Below, one piece after another: positions 28,023-37,013 of a DNA stretch of 53,651 bases (the stretch's first letter is position 1; each line of letters begins with the position of its first letter). A program made the position numbers and the translations under genes. The notes beneath the pieces are model-generated. The model did not search any database, was not told the origin of the DNA, and worked only from the letters and a program-made list of their open reading frames with translations. Origin of the DNA: Rhodothermales bacterium (lineage in GTDB: Bacteria; Bacteroidota; Rhodothermia; Rhodothermales; JANQRZ01); assembly GCA_039944855.1 (NCBI GenBank), contig JBDUXZ010000039.1, forward strand, positions 1 through 53,651, in the 5' to 3' direction.

Positions 28023-29161
28023 CCGACACCGCCCTCCTCGACCCGCAGACGGTCCGCGCCGCTGCGTCCCTCGCCCGCGCCGAGATCGACCTCAACGCGC
28101 TCCGCTACAACCTCCGTTACCTCCGCCGTCTCGCCGGCGATGCCGAGGTGATGGGCATCGTGAAGGCCAACGCGTATGGGCACGGCGTCGAGCACGTCGT
28201 GCCGGTGCTGCGGGCGGAGGGCGTCGGCGTCTTCGCCGTGGCGAACGTGCCCGAGGCGGTCCGCCTCCGCGAGATCGGGGTGACGGAGCGCGTGCTCGTC
28301 TTCGGCGCACCGCTGCCGGAGGCGCTGCCCGCGTACGCCGCGCACGACCTCGAGGTGACCGTGTCGTCGCGCGCCGTGGCCGAGGCCGCGGTCGCGCTCG
28401 GGCAGTCGCTCCGCGTCCACGTCAAAGTCGACACCGGGATGGGGCGGATCGGGCTGCAGCCGGACGAGGTCGCCGGAGTGATGGCGATGCTGCGGGCTGC
28501 GCCGCACGTCGAGATCGTCGGGTTGTGGACGCACTTCGCCACGGCCGACGAGCCGGACACCTCGTTCGCTGAAACGCAGATCGATGCGTTCGAGCACGTC
28601 GCCGCCGAGGTCGGGGAGCCGCTGCCACCGTTGCACCTCGCCAACAGTGGGGCGCTCGTCGGGTTGCCCGATGCCGTGCGGGGCCGTGCCTTCGTGCGTG
28701 TCGGCGGGCTGCTCTACGGAATTCCCTCGTCGGACGTCCTCGCCGAGCGGACGGAGACGAAACCGGTAATGCGACTCGTCACGCGCGTCGTCCACGTCAA
28801 AACCGTGCAGCCGGGCGAGACCGTGTCGTACGGCCGGACGTGGGCGGCCGAGGCGCCGACGCGCATCGCCACGCTCGCGGTGGGCTACGGCGACGGGCTC
28901 CCGCGTGCGCTCTCGAACCGGGGCGCCGTCGGCATCGGCGGGCGGCGCTATCCGATTGCTGGCCGCGTCTGCATGGACTTCACGATGCTCGATCTCGGCG
29001 CACCCGACGGTCCCGGCGCATCCGTGTCAGTGGGGAATGAGGCCGTCGTGTTCGGCCCGGGCGGCCCGTCCGCGTTCGAGGCGGCGGAGGCGGCGGGGAC
29101 GATCTCGTACGATCTCCCGTGCGGCCTCACCGCCCGCGTCCCCCGCGTGGTGAGCGAGTAG
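28019..29161 (+). CDS. alr: Alanine racemase
   Basis: PLP enzyme making D-alanine for peptidoglycan. The 380-residue chain has AEIDLNALRYNLR, MGIVKANAYGHG with the PLP Lys49, the V-K-V-D-T-G-M-G-R-I-G segment, HLANSGA, RVGGLLYGI, VSYGRTW with the catalytic Tyr, LAVGYGDGLPR and GRVCMDFTMLDL. The start overlaps the upstream stop by 4 bp, giving translational coupling with the BtuF-like gene, which is not a usual partner. The stop (29159-29161) directly abuts the last codon of the convergent gene at 29162. Confidence 0.95.
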   Translation: MTDTALLDPQTVRAAASLARAEIDLNALRYNLRYLRRLAGDAEVMGIVKANAYGHGVEHVVPVLRAEGVGVFAVANVPEAVRLREIGVTERVLVFGAPLPEALPAYAAHDLEVTVSSRAVAEAAVALGQSLRVHVKVDTGMGRIGLQPDEVAGVMAMLRAAPHVEIVGLWTHFATADEPDTSFAETQIDAFEHVAAEVGEPLPPLHLANSGALVGLPDAVRGRAFVRVGGLLYGIPSSDVLAERTETKPVMRLVTRVVHVKTVQPGETVSYGRTWAAEAPTRIATLAVGYGDGLPRALSNRGAVGIGGRRYPIAGRVCMDFTMLDLGAPDGPGASVSVGNEAVVFGPGGPSAFEAAEAAGTISYDLPCGLTARVPRVVSE

Positions 29162-30397
29162 CTACCGCGCCAGTGTCAGCCGCCGCGTCTGCACCGCGTC
29201 GCCAGCGGTGAGGCGGATGAGATAGAGCCCGGTCGGCAGCGACCCTGTCTCCCACGTCACCGTGTGTTCACCCTCCGAACCCACACCGTCTGCCAGCACC
29301 GCGACCCGCCGCCCGAGCACGTCGAACACTTCGATGCGGATCGGACCGGCATCGGCTATCTCGAACGAAATGCTTGCCTCGCTACTCACCGGGTTCGGGT
29401 GTGGCGCATGCAACTGCGCCGACTGCAAGGCAGATGATGGCTCGTTGGCAACGATGGTGGGAGCGAGTACCCACAGTTTTGAAGCGGAATCATCGGCGCT
29501 GTTGTAATCGAAGAAGAGGCGGTCGTCGTAGACAATGTATGAGGGTGACTCTGGATGACCATTGGGCTGGAGGTCAGCGGCGCGGGCTGCTGCCCCAGTA
29601 GCCGCGTCGTAGAACCAAGGCTGCCTTGCACTCTGACCGTCTGTGGCAGTGAAGAAGAGGCGGCCATCGTAGACCGTAAGTCCAGAGGGACGTGAGCCGT
29701 TTTGACCTGGGAAAACTTCGGCGGCGAGGGTGATAGTGTTTGAGGAAGCATCATAGGCCCAGAGTTCTTGGTTCGTTGGAGTACCAGGGCCAGCCTGTTG
29801 CAGATCCGTAGCTTGGAAGAAGAGACGATCGTCATAGACGACGAGGTAAAGAGGGTAAGAACTATCGCTACCAGAGAGGACTTCGCTGGCAATAGAGGCC
29901 ATAGCGGTGGCAGCATCGTAGACCCAAAGCTCCACTCCGTTTTGATCGTCCTGGGCAGTAAAAAAGAGGCGGTCGTCGTATATGGTTAGATTTCTTGGGA
30001 TAGAGCCGTAGGTAGATGAACTCAGGTCGGCAACAAGTGTGGCCTCACTCGTGGCCGCGTCGTAGACCCAAAGTTCAGCTCCACTCTGACCGTCGTTGGC
30101 ATTGAAGAAGAGACGACCGTCGTAGACCGTAAATCCAGAGGGACCTGAAACGTTATGAGCCGGGTTAATATCGACGGCGAGGTTTGCTTCCCCAGTAGCC
30201 GCGTCGTAGACCCAAAGCTCCTCTCCACTCTGGAAGTCGTTGGCATTGAAGAAGAGACGGCTGTCGTACACAGCAAAATCGATAGGAGGAGAGCCATTAA
30301 AGCCAAGGGTGATGTCAGCGGCGAGCGTGGCTTCGTACTGAGCGGAGGCAGGGAGCGCGGCGAAGACGATTGAGAGAGCGAGCAGAAGCAGGCGCAT
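29162..30397 (-). CDS. Secreted ELW-repeat propeller protein, T9SS-sorted
   Basis: The 411-residue protein has a signal peptide (MRLLLLALSIVFAALPASAQ), six repeats of about 46 residues of the form YDxRLFFxAxDxQSGxELWVYDAATxxA, and a C-terminal sorting domain of about 85 residues (PHPNPVSSEASISFEI, I-E-V-F-D-V-L-G-R-R-V, GLYLIRLTAG). The repeats match hyalin-like ELWxTDGT proteins, predicted beta-propellers. The end is a type IX secretion signal, so the protein should reach the cell surface or medium. The repeat DNA has visibly lower GC than its neighbours. No ligand can be named. Confidence 0.9.
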   Translation of the reverse strand: MRLLLLALSIVFAALPASAQYEATLAADITLGFNGSPPIDFAVYDSRLFFNANDFQSGEELWVYDAATGEANLAVDINPAHNVSGPSGFTVYDGRLFFNANDGQSGAELWVYDAATSEATLVADLSSSTYGSIPRNLTIYDDRLFFTAQDDQNGVELWVYDAATAMASIASEVLSGSDSSYPLYLVVYDDRLFFQATDLQQAGPGTPTNQELWAYDASSNTITLAAEVFPGQNGSRPSGLTVYDGRLFFTATDGQSARQPWFYDAATGAAARAADLQPNGHPESPSYIVYDDRLFFDYNSADDSASKLWVLAPTIVANEPSSALQSAQLHAPHPNPVSSEASISFEIADAGPIRIEVFDVLGRRVAVLADGVGSEGEHTVTWETGSLPTGLYLIRLTAGDAVQTRRLTLAR

Positions 30398-30622
30398 GGG
30401 AGGAGCGTGTTTAGCGAGGGATGGGATCAAGCTAACCGTCTTGCCACATCTCTCCAAGACGTAGACGGGGAGGGTATGAGGGATTGGACTCAAAGCCTAT
30501 GGGAACACAGGAGTGCTTTCGGAATCGCCTCGCGCTGTCGCCTGCATTTCCGCCGAACGAGAAGTGCGCTGCTGCGTATCATCTCCATTACGCACCTCCT
30601 TCACCCACCCTTCGCATCAATT

Positions 30623-31336
30623 ATGGCAACCCTCACGCCCTCTGAGATGACCATCCTCGTCGTGGACGATGAGGAAGACGTCGTCGAGATCATCAGCCAC
30701 TTCCTCCGCCAGGAAGGGTTCAACGTGCTCACCGCCTACGACGGCGAAGAGGCCCTCACCCAGGCCGCGCAGGACATCGACCTCGTCGTGCTGGACGTGA
30801 TGCTGCCGGGGCTCGACGGCTTCGAGGTCGCCCGCCGGCTGCGCGGGCGCGTCGAGACCGAGAAGATCCCGATCCTCTTCCTGACGGCGAAGGTCGAGGA
30901 GGAGGACCAGATCGAGGGCCTGATGGCCGGCGGCGACGCCTACCTCACGAAGCCAGTCAGCCCGCAGATCGTGCTGGCGAATGCGCGCGCCATCCTGCGC
31001 CGGACGGGCACCGAGGAGAGCCATATCCTCACCGTCAACAACCTGACCATCTACGAGGACGAGTACCGCGCCACGCTCCACGGCGAAGACCTCGGGCTCA
31101 CACTTACCGAGTTTGAGCTCCTCCGCTACCTCGTCCGCCACCCGCGCAAGGCGTTCACCCGGCAGCAGTTGCTCGAGACGATCTGGAAGGACGCGATGAT
31201 GGTGACCGAGCGGACCGTCGACGCCCACATCAAGAACCTCCGCGAAAAGCTGGGCGATTTCGCCAAGCACATCCAGACCGTGCGCGGCGTCGGCTACCGG
31301 TTCGTCGAAGAGGAACCGGCCGAAGAGGAGGTGTGA
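30623..31336 (+). CDS. OmpR/PhoB-family response regulator
   Basis: The 237-residue transcription factor has a receiver domain (ILVVDDEEDVVEIIS, phosphorylated Asp in VVLDVMLPG, Thr in LFLTAK, Lys in LTKPV) and a winged-helix DNA-binding domain (LTLTEFELLRYLVRHPRKAF, VDAHIKNLREKLG, VRGVGYRF). It is paired with the histidine kinase 65 bp downstream, separated by a strong hairpin region (31343-31395). The ATG at 30623 is used; 30647 is an alternative. PhoB-like sequence and the nearby polyphosphate kinase make phosphate sensing conceivable, but no input signal can be read. Confidence 0.94.
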   Translation: MATLTPSEMTILVVDDEEDVVEIISHFLRQEGFNVLTAYDGEEALTQAAQDIDLVVLDVMLPGLDGFEVARRLRGRVETEKIPILFLTAKVEEEDQIEGLMAGGDAYLTKPVSPQIVLANARAILRRTGTEESHILTVNNLTIYEDEYRATLHGEDLGLTLTEFELLRYLVRHPRKAFTRQQLLETIWKDAMMVTERTVDAHIKNLREKLGDFAKHIQTVRGVGYRFVEEEPAEEEV

Positions 31337-31342
31337 GCCCGA

Positions 31343-31395
31343 GGGCGGCGAGCAGGGGGCAGTGCCTGTTCCACTGCTCGCCGCCCCCTGCTCGC
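31343..31395 (+). other. Overlapping alternative hairpins between regulator and kinase genes
   Basis: Two perfect 13-bp stems share bases and exclude each other. Hairpin A pairs GGGCGGCGAGCAG (31343-31355) with CTGCTCGCCGCCC (31374-31386). Hairpin B pairs GCGAGCAGGGGGC (31348-31360) with GCCCCCTGCTCGC (31383-31395). B ends only 6 nt before the kinase ATG at 31402 and would cover its ribosome binding region, while A leaves a little more free. No T-run follows, so termination is unlikely. Control of kinase translation or RNA processing is an inference. Confidence 0.6.
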
Positions 31396-31401
31396 TGAGC
31401 C

Positions 31402-32898
31402 ATGAGCCGCTTCAAGGACCTCCAGAGCCTGCTGCTCCCCCGTCGCGCCTCCACGCAGACGTGGATGATGCTGACGTTCGCGCTCTTCGTCGGCACGGCC
31501 GTCGTGCTCGTGGGGCTCTACGCGTTCGTCGTGCTGCGCGGGCAGATCAACGACGCGGCGCGAGAGACGCTGCGCGGGCAGGCCCGCTACGTCGCGGCGC
31601 AGATCGAGACGGCCTCGGACTACGAAACCCTCTTCGAGACGATCCGCCGGACGAGCACCGTCACGCCGTACCGGATCGGCGTCGCCACGCGGGACTCGCT
31701 CGTGTGGGAGCTCGAGGGGAGCCGGATCATCACCGAGCGCGATTTCCTCCAGCAGCCGGAGGTGGAGCAGGCCCTCGCGACGGGCTTCGGGTACGAGGAG
31801 CGGACCGGCCCGAACGGCCGCCGGATGCTCTTCGCCGCGCTCTACCGCCCGGTCTCGGGCTACATCGTCCGCCTCGGCCAGCCGACGCCGCCCCTCCTCA
31901 CCGTCGTCGAGCGGATGCAGGCGACGCTCGTGATCGGGATGGCGCTCGCGCTCGCGCTCGCGCTCATCGGCGCGTGGCTCGCCGCGCTGCAGGTGACGCG
32001 CCCGCTCCGGGCGATCTCGAAGAACGCCCGCCGCATCAACGAGGGCGACCTCGACCGCGAGATCGTCGTGCGCACGCGGGCGGCCGAGGTGCAGGACCTC
32101 GCCAAGAGCCTCAACCTCATGGCCGAGCGCTTCCGCGAGGACATCTACGAGTTGCAGCGCGTGGCGCGCATCCAGAACGAGTTCATCGGCAACGTCTCGC
32201 ACGAGGTCAAGAACCCGATCTTCGCCGTCGGCGGCTACATCGAGGCCCTCGCCGCGCCGGACCTCCTGCCGGACCAGCGGCAGAAGTATGTGGCGAAGGG
32301 GCTCACGAACCTCCAGCGGCTCAATAACCTCTTCAGCGAGCTCATCGAGATCGCCAAGTTGGAGTACCGCGAGGACCTCCTCCGCCCCGAGGCGTTCGAC
32401 ATCCAGGAGCTGATTGCGGAGGTGGCCGAGATGCTGGAGCCGAAGGCCGTGGCGAAGGGGCTCGCGCTGACCTACGACAACCGCTCGGCCGAGGTGTGGG
32501 CCGACCGGAGCCGGCTGCGGCAGGTGCTCACGAACCTCATCGACAACGCGATCTCGTACACGGAGGAAGGCAACGTCCGCTGCCGGATGCGCCGCCACCG
32601 CGACAAGATCCGCGTCGAGGTGGTGGACACCGGGCGCGGCATTCCCGAGGACTCACTCGACCGCATCTTCGAACGGTTCTACCGCGTCGACGCCGCGCGC
32701 AGCCGGAAGCAGGGCGGCACCGGGCTCGGGCTCTCGATCGTCAAGCAGATCCTGCAGGCCCACGGCGAGCCGATCCATGTCGAGAGCACGGCCGGGCGCG
32801 GCACGCGGTTCTGGTTCGAGCTGCCTCTCGCCGGGTCCTCCGAGGAGCGGGCCGCGGCGAACAACGCGTTCGGCGAGGACGTGGAAGCGATGCTGTAG
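31402..32898 (+). CDS. Membrane sensor histidine kinase
   Basis: The 498-residue protein has a first membrane helix (MMLTFALFVGTAVVLVGLYA), an extracytoplasmic sensor of about 130 residues, a second helix (VIGMALALALALIGAWLAAL), a HAMP domain (TRPLRAISKNARRINEG), the HisKA H-box GNVSHEVKNP and an HATPase domain (N-box LTNLIDNAISYT, G1 VVDTGRGIP, F-box FERFYRVD, G2 GGTGLGLSIV). It is the partner of the OmpR-type regulator upstream. The sensor region shows no recognisable ligand domain. Confidence 0.94.
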   Translation: MSRFKDLQSLLLPRRASTQTWMMLTFALFVGTAVVLVGLYAFVVLRGQINDAARETLRGQARYVAAQIETASDYETLFETIRRTSTVTPYRIGVATRDSLVWELEGSRIITERDFLQQPEVEQALATGFGYEERTGPNGRRMLFAALYRPVSGYIVRLGQPTPPLLTVVERMQATLVIGMALALALALIGAWLAALQVTRPLRAISKNARRINEGDLDREIVVRTRAAEVQDLAKSLNLMAERFREDIYELQRVARIQNEFIGNVSHEVKNPIFAVGGYIEALAAPDLLPDQRQKYVAKGLTNLQRLNNLFSELIEIAKLEYREDLLRPEAFDIQELIAEVAEMLEPKAVAKGLALTYDNRSAEVWADRSRLRQVLTNLIDNAISYTEEGNVRCRMRRHRDKIRVEVVDTGRGIPEDSLDRIFERFYRVDAARSRKQGGTGLGLSIVKQILQAHGEPIHVESTAGRGTRFWFELPLAGSSEERAAANNAFGEDVEAML

Positions 32899-33015
32899 CC
32901 GGCCGTTGCCGCTAGCCCTATAGCCGAGCCCCCGAGGCTGGCGGCTCCCTTCTCCCTTCTCTTCGCCGACGGGCCCTCTCGCGCCGAACATCCGAGAGGC
33001 GTCCGTACTCCTACC

Positions 33016-33912
33016 ATGTCTGATCCCGTCCTCGACCCCGCCACGTTCCGGTTCTCCGACGCCGACCGGCTCGCCGACATCGACCCAGTGGACACCGGCC
33101 CGTTCGCGTCCGAAGACGAGGCCCGGGAGGTGATGGAGGACGAGGCCAAGCGGCTTGCCCGGCGCCAGCTCATTCTCGAAGCGCACGGGACGCACGGCCT
33201 CCTCGTCCTCTTTCAGGGGATGGATGCCTCAGGCAAGGACGAGGCGATCCACCACGTGATGTCCGTCGTGGACCCGACGGCGTGCTCGGCGCGGGCGTTC
33301 TCGCAGATGAATGAAGAGGAGGCGCGGCACGACTACCTCTGGCGCGCGATGCGGGCCGTCCCGGCGCGCGGGAAGATGGCCGTCTTCAACCGCTCGTATT
33401 ACGAACAGGTCGTCGCCGAGCGCGTGAGCCCGGACCTGATGGACGGGCAGCACCTCCCGGACGCGATCCGCGAGGCCGCGCGCGACGGCTCGCTCTGGCC
33501 GCAGCGCTACCGGCAGATCCGCGACGTCGAGCGCTACCTCGTCGAGAACGGGATCCACCTCGTCAAGCTCTTCCTCCACGTCTCGAACGAGGAGCAGCGC
33601 CGACGCCTGATCGAGCGGACGGAACGGCCCGAGAAGCGGTGGGACTTCTCCCGCGCCGACGTCGAGAAGCGCGACGACTGGGACGCATTCCAGGACGCCT
33701 ACGGCAACGCCCTCCGCGCGACGAGCACCGACGCCGCGCCGTGGTACGTCCTCCCCGCCGACCACAAGTGGTTCGCCCGCGCCGCCGCCGCGACGATCAT
33801 CTCCGACACCCTCCACCGCCTCCACGCCGACTTCCCCGAGCCCGACGACGAACTCGCCGAGACGCTCGCGTGGGCCCGCGACGAACTCGAAGCGCAGGGC
33901 GACGACGCCTAG
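33016..33912 (+). CDS. ppk2: Polyphosphate kinase 2 family protein
   Basis: PPK2 enzymes move phosphate between polyphosphate and nucleotides (ADP to ATP, AMP to ADP, or GDP to GTP). The 298-residue product has Walker A FQGMDASGKD (about 67-76), the following region DEAIHHVMSVVDP, the F-N-R-S-Y-Y-E-Q-V segment of Walker B/lid, and W-Y-V-L-P-A-D-H-K near the C terminus. Length fits a single-domain PPK2. Class (I, II or III) cannot be decided safely. It follows the two-component pair by 117 bp in the same direction and may be read from it. Confidence 0.93.
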   Translation: MSDPVLDPATFRFSDADRLADIDPVDTGPFASEDEAREVMEDEAKRLARRQLILEAHGTHGLLVLFQGMDASGKDEAIHHVMSVVDPTACSARAFSQMNEEEARHDYLWRAMRAVPARGKMAVFNRSYYEQVVAERVSPDLMDGQHLPDAIREAARDGSLWPQRYRQIRDVERYLVENGIHLVKLFLHVSNEEQRRRLIERTERPEKRWDFSRADVEKRDDWDAFQDAYGNALRATSTDAAPWYVLPADHKWFARAAAATIISDTLHRLHADFPEPDDELAETLAWARDELEAQGDDA

Positions 33913-33933
33913 ACCCGTCACGCCCGCTCGGCG

Positions 33934-36276
33934 TCACTCGCTGCGGAGCACATCGGCGGGGTTTGTGAGGGCGAGGTCGCGGGACTGCGCGGCGAGCGAG
34001 ACGGCGACGGTGAGGAGCACGAGCGCGTACGCCAGCACGAACGGCAGCGGCGTGATCGGCATCAGGTTCGCCACGTCGAAGCTCAGGGCGAACAGCAGCG
34101 CGCCGTAGACCACGACCGTAGCGAGGCTCGCCGCGACGGTGAGGATGACGAGGAACGGCCGGTTGACGAGGAGCACGATGTGGGCGACCGACGCGCCGAG
34201 CACCTTCCGCACGCCGACTTCCTTCCGCCGCCGCGACGCGTTCTGCGCGGCGAGCCCGAACAGGCCCATGCACGCGATGAGCAGGGCGAGCCCGGCGAGC
34301 GTCCCCACACTGCGCGTGAGGTTCGCCCACGACGCGTAGTGCGTATCGAACACCTCGCGCTGCGTGAAGCCCTCAAAGGGGAGGTCGGAGGCGAGAGCGT
34401 CCCACCGCGATTCCAGATGGGCGAGCACGGCTGCCCGTTGCTCTGGCGCCGTCCGCACGACGAGGAAGCGGTACGGCGCCTCGGCCTGCCGGATCAGCAT
34501 AGGTTGCGGGAGCGCGAACGGGACTTGCAGCACGTCCTCTGCGACGCCGACGATCGTGACGTCCCGCTCGTCGATGCGGAGCGTCTGGCCGATGGCGTCG
34601 GCCCAGCCGTGCTCGTCGGCGAAGCGCTGGTTGACGATGGCTTCGTCGGCTTCGCGTCCGAGACGTGGGTCGAAGGTGCGGCCGTGGTGGAGCGCGAGCC
34701 CCATCGTTTCGAGGTAGCCCGCCCCCACGGCGTACCCGAACGCCCACCCCTCTTCGCCGTCGACGGCGTACGTCGTCCGATTGCGGCCGAGCCCGACGTG
34801 GTCCCGCGCGCCGACGGCGCCGAGCACGGCCGCGTGCCCGAGCGCGGCGTCGCGGAGCGGCCCGAACTGCGCCGGGTCCGAGAGCGACACGACGACCGCC
34901 GCGTCGGGGTCGTAGCCCCAGTCCTGCCCCAGCATGAACCGGCCGTTCATCACGAGCAGGACGGTCGCGAGCACGGCGAGGCACGCGATCGCGAACTGCG
35001 CCGTCATCAGCCCCCGCGTGAGCCACCGCTTCTCCGCGAGCTGCCGCCGCCCCCGGAGCACGTCGGCCGGGCTGAACGACGCGACGTAAAACGCCGGATA
35101 CGCCCCCGAGACGACGGCGACGAACGCGAGCAGCCCCGCGAGAAATACCCACAGCCCCCAATCTTCGACGAGCGAGAGCGAGACGTCCAGCACGAACGTC
35201 TGGTTGAAGAGGGGCACGAGGAAGAGCCGCGCGATCCCGATGCCGACGGCGAGCGCGAGCGCGCACAGCAGCAGGTTCTCCGTCATGAACTGCGCGATGA
35301 GCGAGCGCTTGGTCCCGCCCATCACCTTCCGCACGCCGATCTCGTTGAGCCGCCGCGCCGCGCTGCCGAGCGCGATGTTGACGTAGTTGAAGCACGAGAG
35401 CGCCAGCATGAACGCCGCGAGCCCGACCATGATGAGCGACAGGGCCGGGTGCGGGGCCTCGGCCGGGCGGTTCTGCACGAGGTGCCCGTCCGGCGCGGGG
35501 TCGGTGAGGCGTTCCCACGCGAACCGCTCCGCCGCGTCGGTGCCCGTGGCCGCGTTCGTCGGCGCGACAAAGCGGGCCGCAGAGGCGGCGACGGCAGCGA
35601 GGTCGCCGGGGTCGCGGAGGAGGAGGAACGTGTGGCCCGTGTCCGCCCAGCTCGCGGCGTCGGCGGAGGGGTGGGCGGCGAGTGGGAGGAGGACCTCGAA
35701 GCGGAGGCTCGCGTTGTTCGGGAACGGTGCGGCGACGCCGCCGACGGTGACGGTCCGCATCGCGTCGCCGACGGTGAGGGTGAGGCGCTGGCCGAGGGGT
35801 TCGGCGTCGCCGAAGTATTTCCGGGCGGTCTCGTCGCTGAGGATCGCCGCGTCGGGGTCGGCGAGGGCGGCGGGGGAGCCGGCGCGGAGCGGGAACGAGA
35901 AGACCTCGAAGAAGGCGGGGTCCGCGAAGGCGATGCGCTCGCCGAAGGCGTGCTCCGCCGTCCGCACGTCGCCGCCCTCCCACACCACGCGCGCCGCCCG
36001 CTCGACGTGGGGAAGCTCGGCTGCGAGCGCTGGGCCGAGCGCGAGGGGCGTCGTTCCCCACGTCGTCGCCTGCTCGCCCCGGCCCTCGACGGTCTCCGCG
36101 ATCACGATCCGGTCGCCGTGTGCGTGGGACGTGTCGAGCGAGTAGTAGACCTGGAGGAAGAGGTAGACGACGATGCAGCTCGCGAGCGCGATCGAGAGCC
36201 CGACGACGTTGATGACCGAGGGGACACGGTCGCGGCGGAGGTTGCGGACGGCGGTCTTCAGGTAGCTCTTAAACAT
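33934..36276 (-). CDS. Large FtsX/MacB-type ABC permease (two FtsX domains)
   Basis: The 780-residue protein has the DUF-type duplicated layout common in Bacteroidota: an N-terminal helix (INVVGLSIALASCIVVYLFL) plus core domain, three helices with F-N-Y-V-N-I-A-L-G-S, N-E-I-G-V-R-K-V-M-G-G-T, a second single helix and core, and a final FtsX domain (LIACMGLFGLAAQNASRRRKE, VRKVLGAS, TNPADVLRSE). ATG at 36276. It converges on ppk2 with a 21-bp gap. No ATPase is adjacent, though this family pairs with LolD-like ATPases. Export of a lipid, peptide or antibiotic is possible; substrate unknown. Confidence 0.9.
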   Translation of the reverse strand: MFKSYLKTAVRNLRRDRVPSVINVVGLSIALASCIVVYLFLQVYYSLDTSHAHGDRIVIAETVEGRGEQATTWGTTPLALGPALAAELPHVERAARVVWEGGDVRTAEHAFGERIAFADPAFFEVFSFPLRAGSPAALADPDAAILSDETARKYFGDAEPLGQRLTLTVGDAMRTVTVGGVAAPFPNNASLRFEVLLPLAAHPSADAASWADTGHTFLLLRDPGDLAAVAASAARFVAPTNAATGTDAAERFAWERLTDPAPDGHLVQNRPAEAPHPALSLIMVGLAAFMLALSCFNYVNIALGSAARRLNEIGVRKVMGGTKRSLIAQFMTENLLLCALALAVGIGIARLFLVPLFNQTFVLDVSLSLVEDWGLWVFLAGLLAFVAVVSGAYPAFYVASFSPADVLRGRRQLAEKRWLTRGLMTAQFAIACLAVLATVLLVMNGRFMLGQDWGYDPDAAVVVSLSDPAQFGPLRDAALGHAAVLGAVGARDHVGLGRNRTTYAVDGEEGWAFGYAVGAGYLETMGLALHHGRTFDPRLGREADEAIVNQRFADEHGWADAIGQTLRIDERDVTIVGVAEDVLQVPFALPQPMLIRQAEAPYRFLVVRTAPEQRAAVLAHLESRWDALASDLPFEGFTQREVFDTHYASWANLTRSVGTLAGLALLIACMGLFGLAAQNASRRRKEVGVRKVLGASVAHIVLLVNRPFLVILTVAASLATVVVYGALLFALSFDVANLMPITPLPFVLAYALVLLTVAVSLAAQSRDLALTNPADVLRSE

Positions 36277-36363
36277 GGGAGCGCGCGGCAGGGGAGAGGC
36301 ATCGGACGATGCTGGCGCTACGCCCCCTCCACTCGCAGAGTTACGAGCCCCCCTCAAAACGAA

Positions 36364-36395
36364 CGTAGGGGCGCAGCGTGCGCTGCACCCCTACG
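36364..36395. repeat. REP-like palindrome, copy B
   Basis: CGTAGGGGCGCAGC (36364-36377) and GCTGCACCCCTACG (36382-36395) pair at 13 of 14 positions with a 4-nt loop. It matches copy A at 3850-3879 including the flanking A before and GG after. It lies between the permease start (36276) and the small gene ending at 36418. Confidence 0.75.
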
Positions 36396-36417
36396 GGCAC
36401 TGAGAGTCGGTAGCGTG

Positions 36418-36729
36418 TTACGCCTCGGCCGCGTCCGCCTGGAACGCGTCGCGGAGGCCGAAGTGCGTGCCGCGGATGTCCGTCTTCGCGACGCCGAGCA
36501 GGCCCATCTCCAGCAGCTTCTTCGCGGCGTGCGCGGCGCAGGGCTGGAGCGGCTCGCCCGACTTGTAGAACTGGTGGACCTTCCCGTTCGGGGACTGGAG
36601 CAGGACGTAGCCCTCCTGCATCTTGCGGAGCGCGAAGTTCGCCCACTGCGACTTCGAAACGGTCGGGTTCGCGTGGGACGGGGCGCCGGTGGACTCGGCG
36701 GGGGTGCTGTTGAGATCGAACGTGCTCAT
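36418..36729 (-). CDS. Small conserved-looking protein of unknown function
   Basis: A 103-residue protein with no recognised domain. It has a Ser/Thr/Ala-rich N terminus (about 1-22), then a compact mixed region (SQWANFALRKMQEGYVLLQS, GKVHQFYKSGEPLQPC) that could form a beta-hairpin followed by two helices, and an Ala-rich end. Two Cys/His residues lie close together (PCAAHAAKK). No signal peptide or membrane segment. Codon use is like its neighbours, and the frame ends in a normal stop. It faces away from the E1 gene with a 284-bp divergent gap. Confidence 0.65.
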   Translation of the reverse strand: MSTFDLNSTPAESTGAPSHANPTVSKSQWANFALRKMQEGYVLLQSPNGKVHQFYKSGEPLQPCAAHAAKKLLEMGLLGVAKTDIRGTHFGLRDAFQADAAEA

Positions 36730-36933
36730 GGGGGCGGACCAAGACGGCCGGTAAGGGGGGCGGGGACCGGGACGGAAGCGGCGCTCAAAGCCCGCGAAGG
36801 GCCGGGATGTTTCCGCCGATGACGACGAAATTTTTCGACGGTTCCAACCCCGCGCTGTGACGTGTGAATTGCCAGGTCATCCTCGGCCGGGCGTTCCCGC
36901 CGCGCGAACCCGGGCGGTATCTTCGAGGTCCCA

Positions 36934-36981
36934 TCGGAACCGCTTCCGAGTTCCGGTGGCGTCCGCTCCGTGTATATTCTT
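36934..36981 (+). promoter_or_regulatory. E1 gene promoter with palindromic operator
   Basis: TCGGAACCGCTTCCGA (36934-36949) is a 16-bp palindrome broken at one symmetric pair. It lies 23 bp upstream of TATATT (36973-36978), a clear -10, at the place of the -35 element. The ATG of the E1 gene is at 37014, leaving a leader of about 30 nt. The motif matches sites before spt and gdhA. Confidence 0.6.
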
Positions 36982-37013
36982 TTCCCGTCCGTCCCAGCCT
37001 TCGAATCCGACGC

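Noticed and set aside
34180-36822. Long plus-strand open frame of 880 codons
   Set aside because: Antisense of the FtsX permease, rich in Arg, Glu and Val as expected for high-GC antisense frames; no domain.
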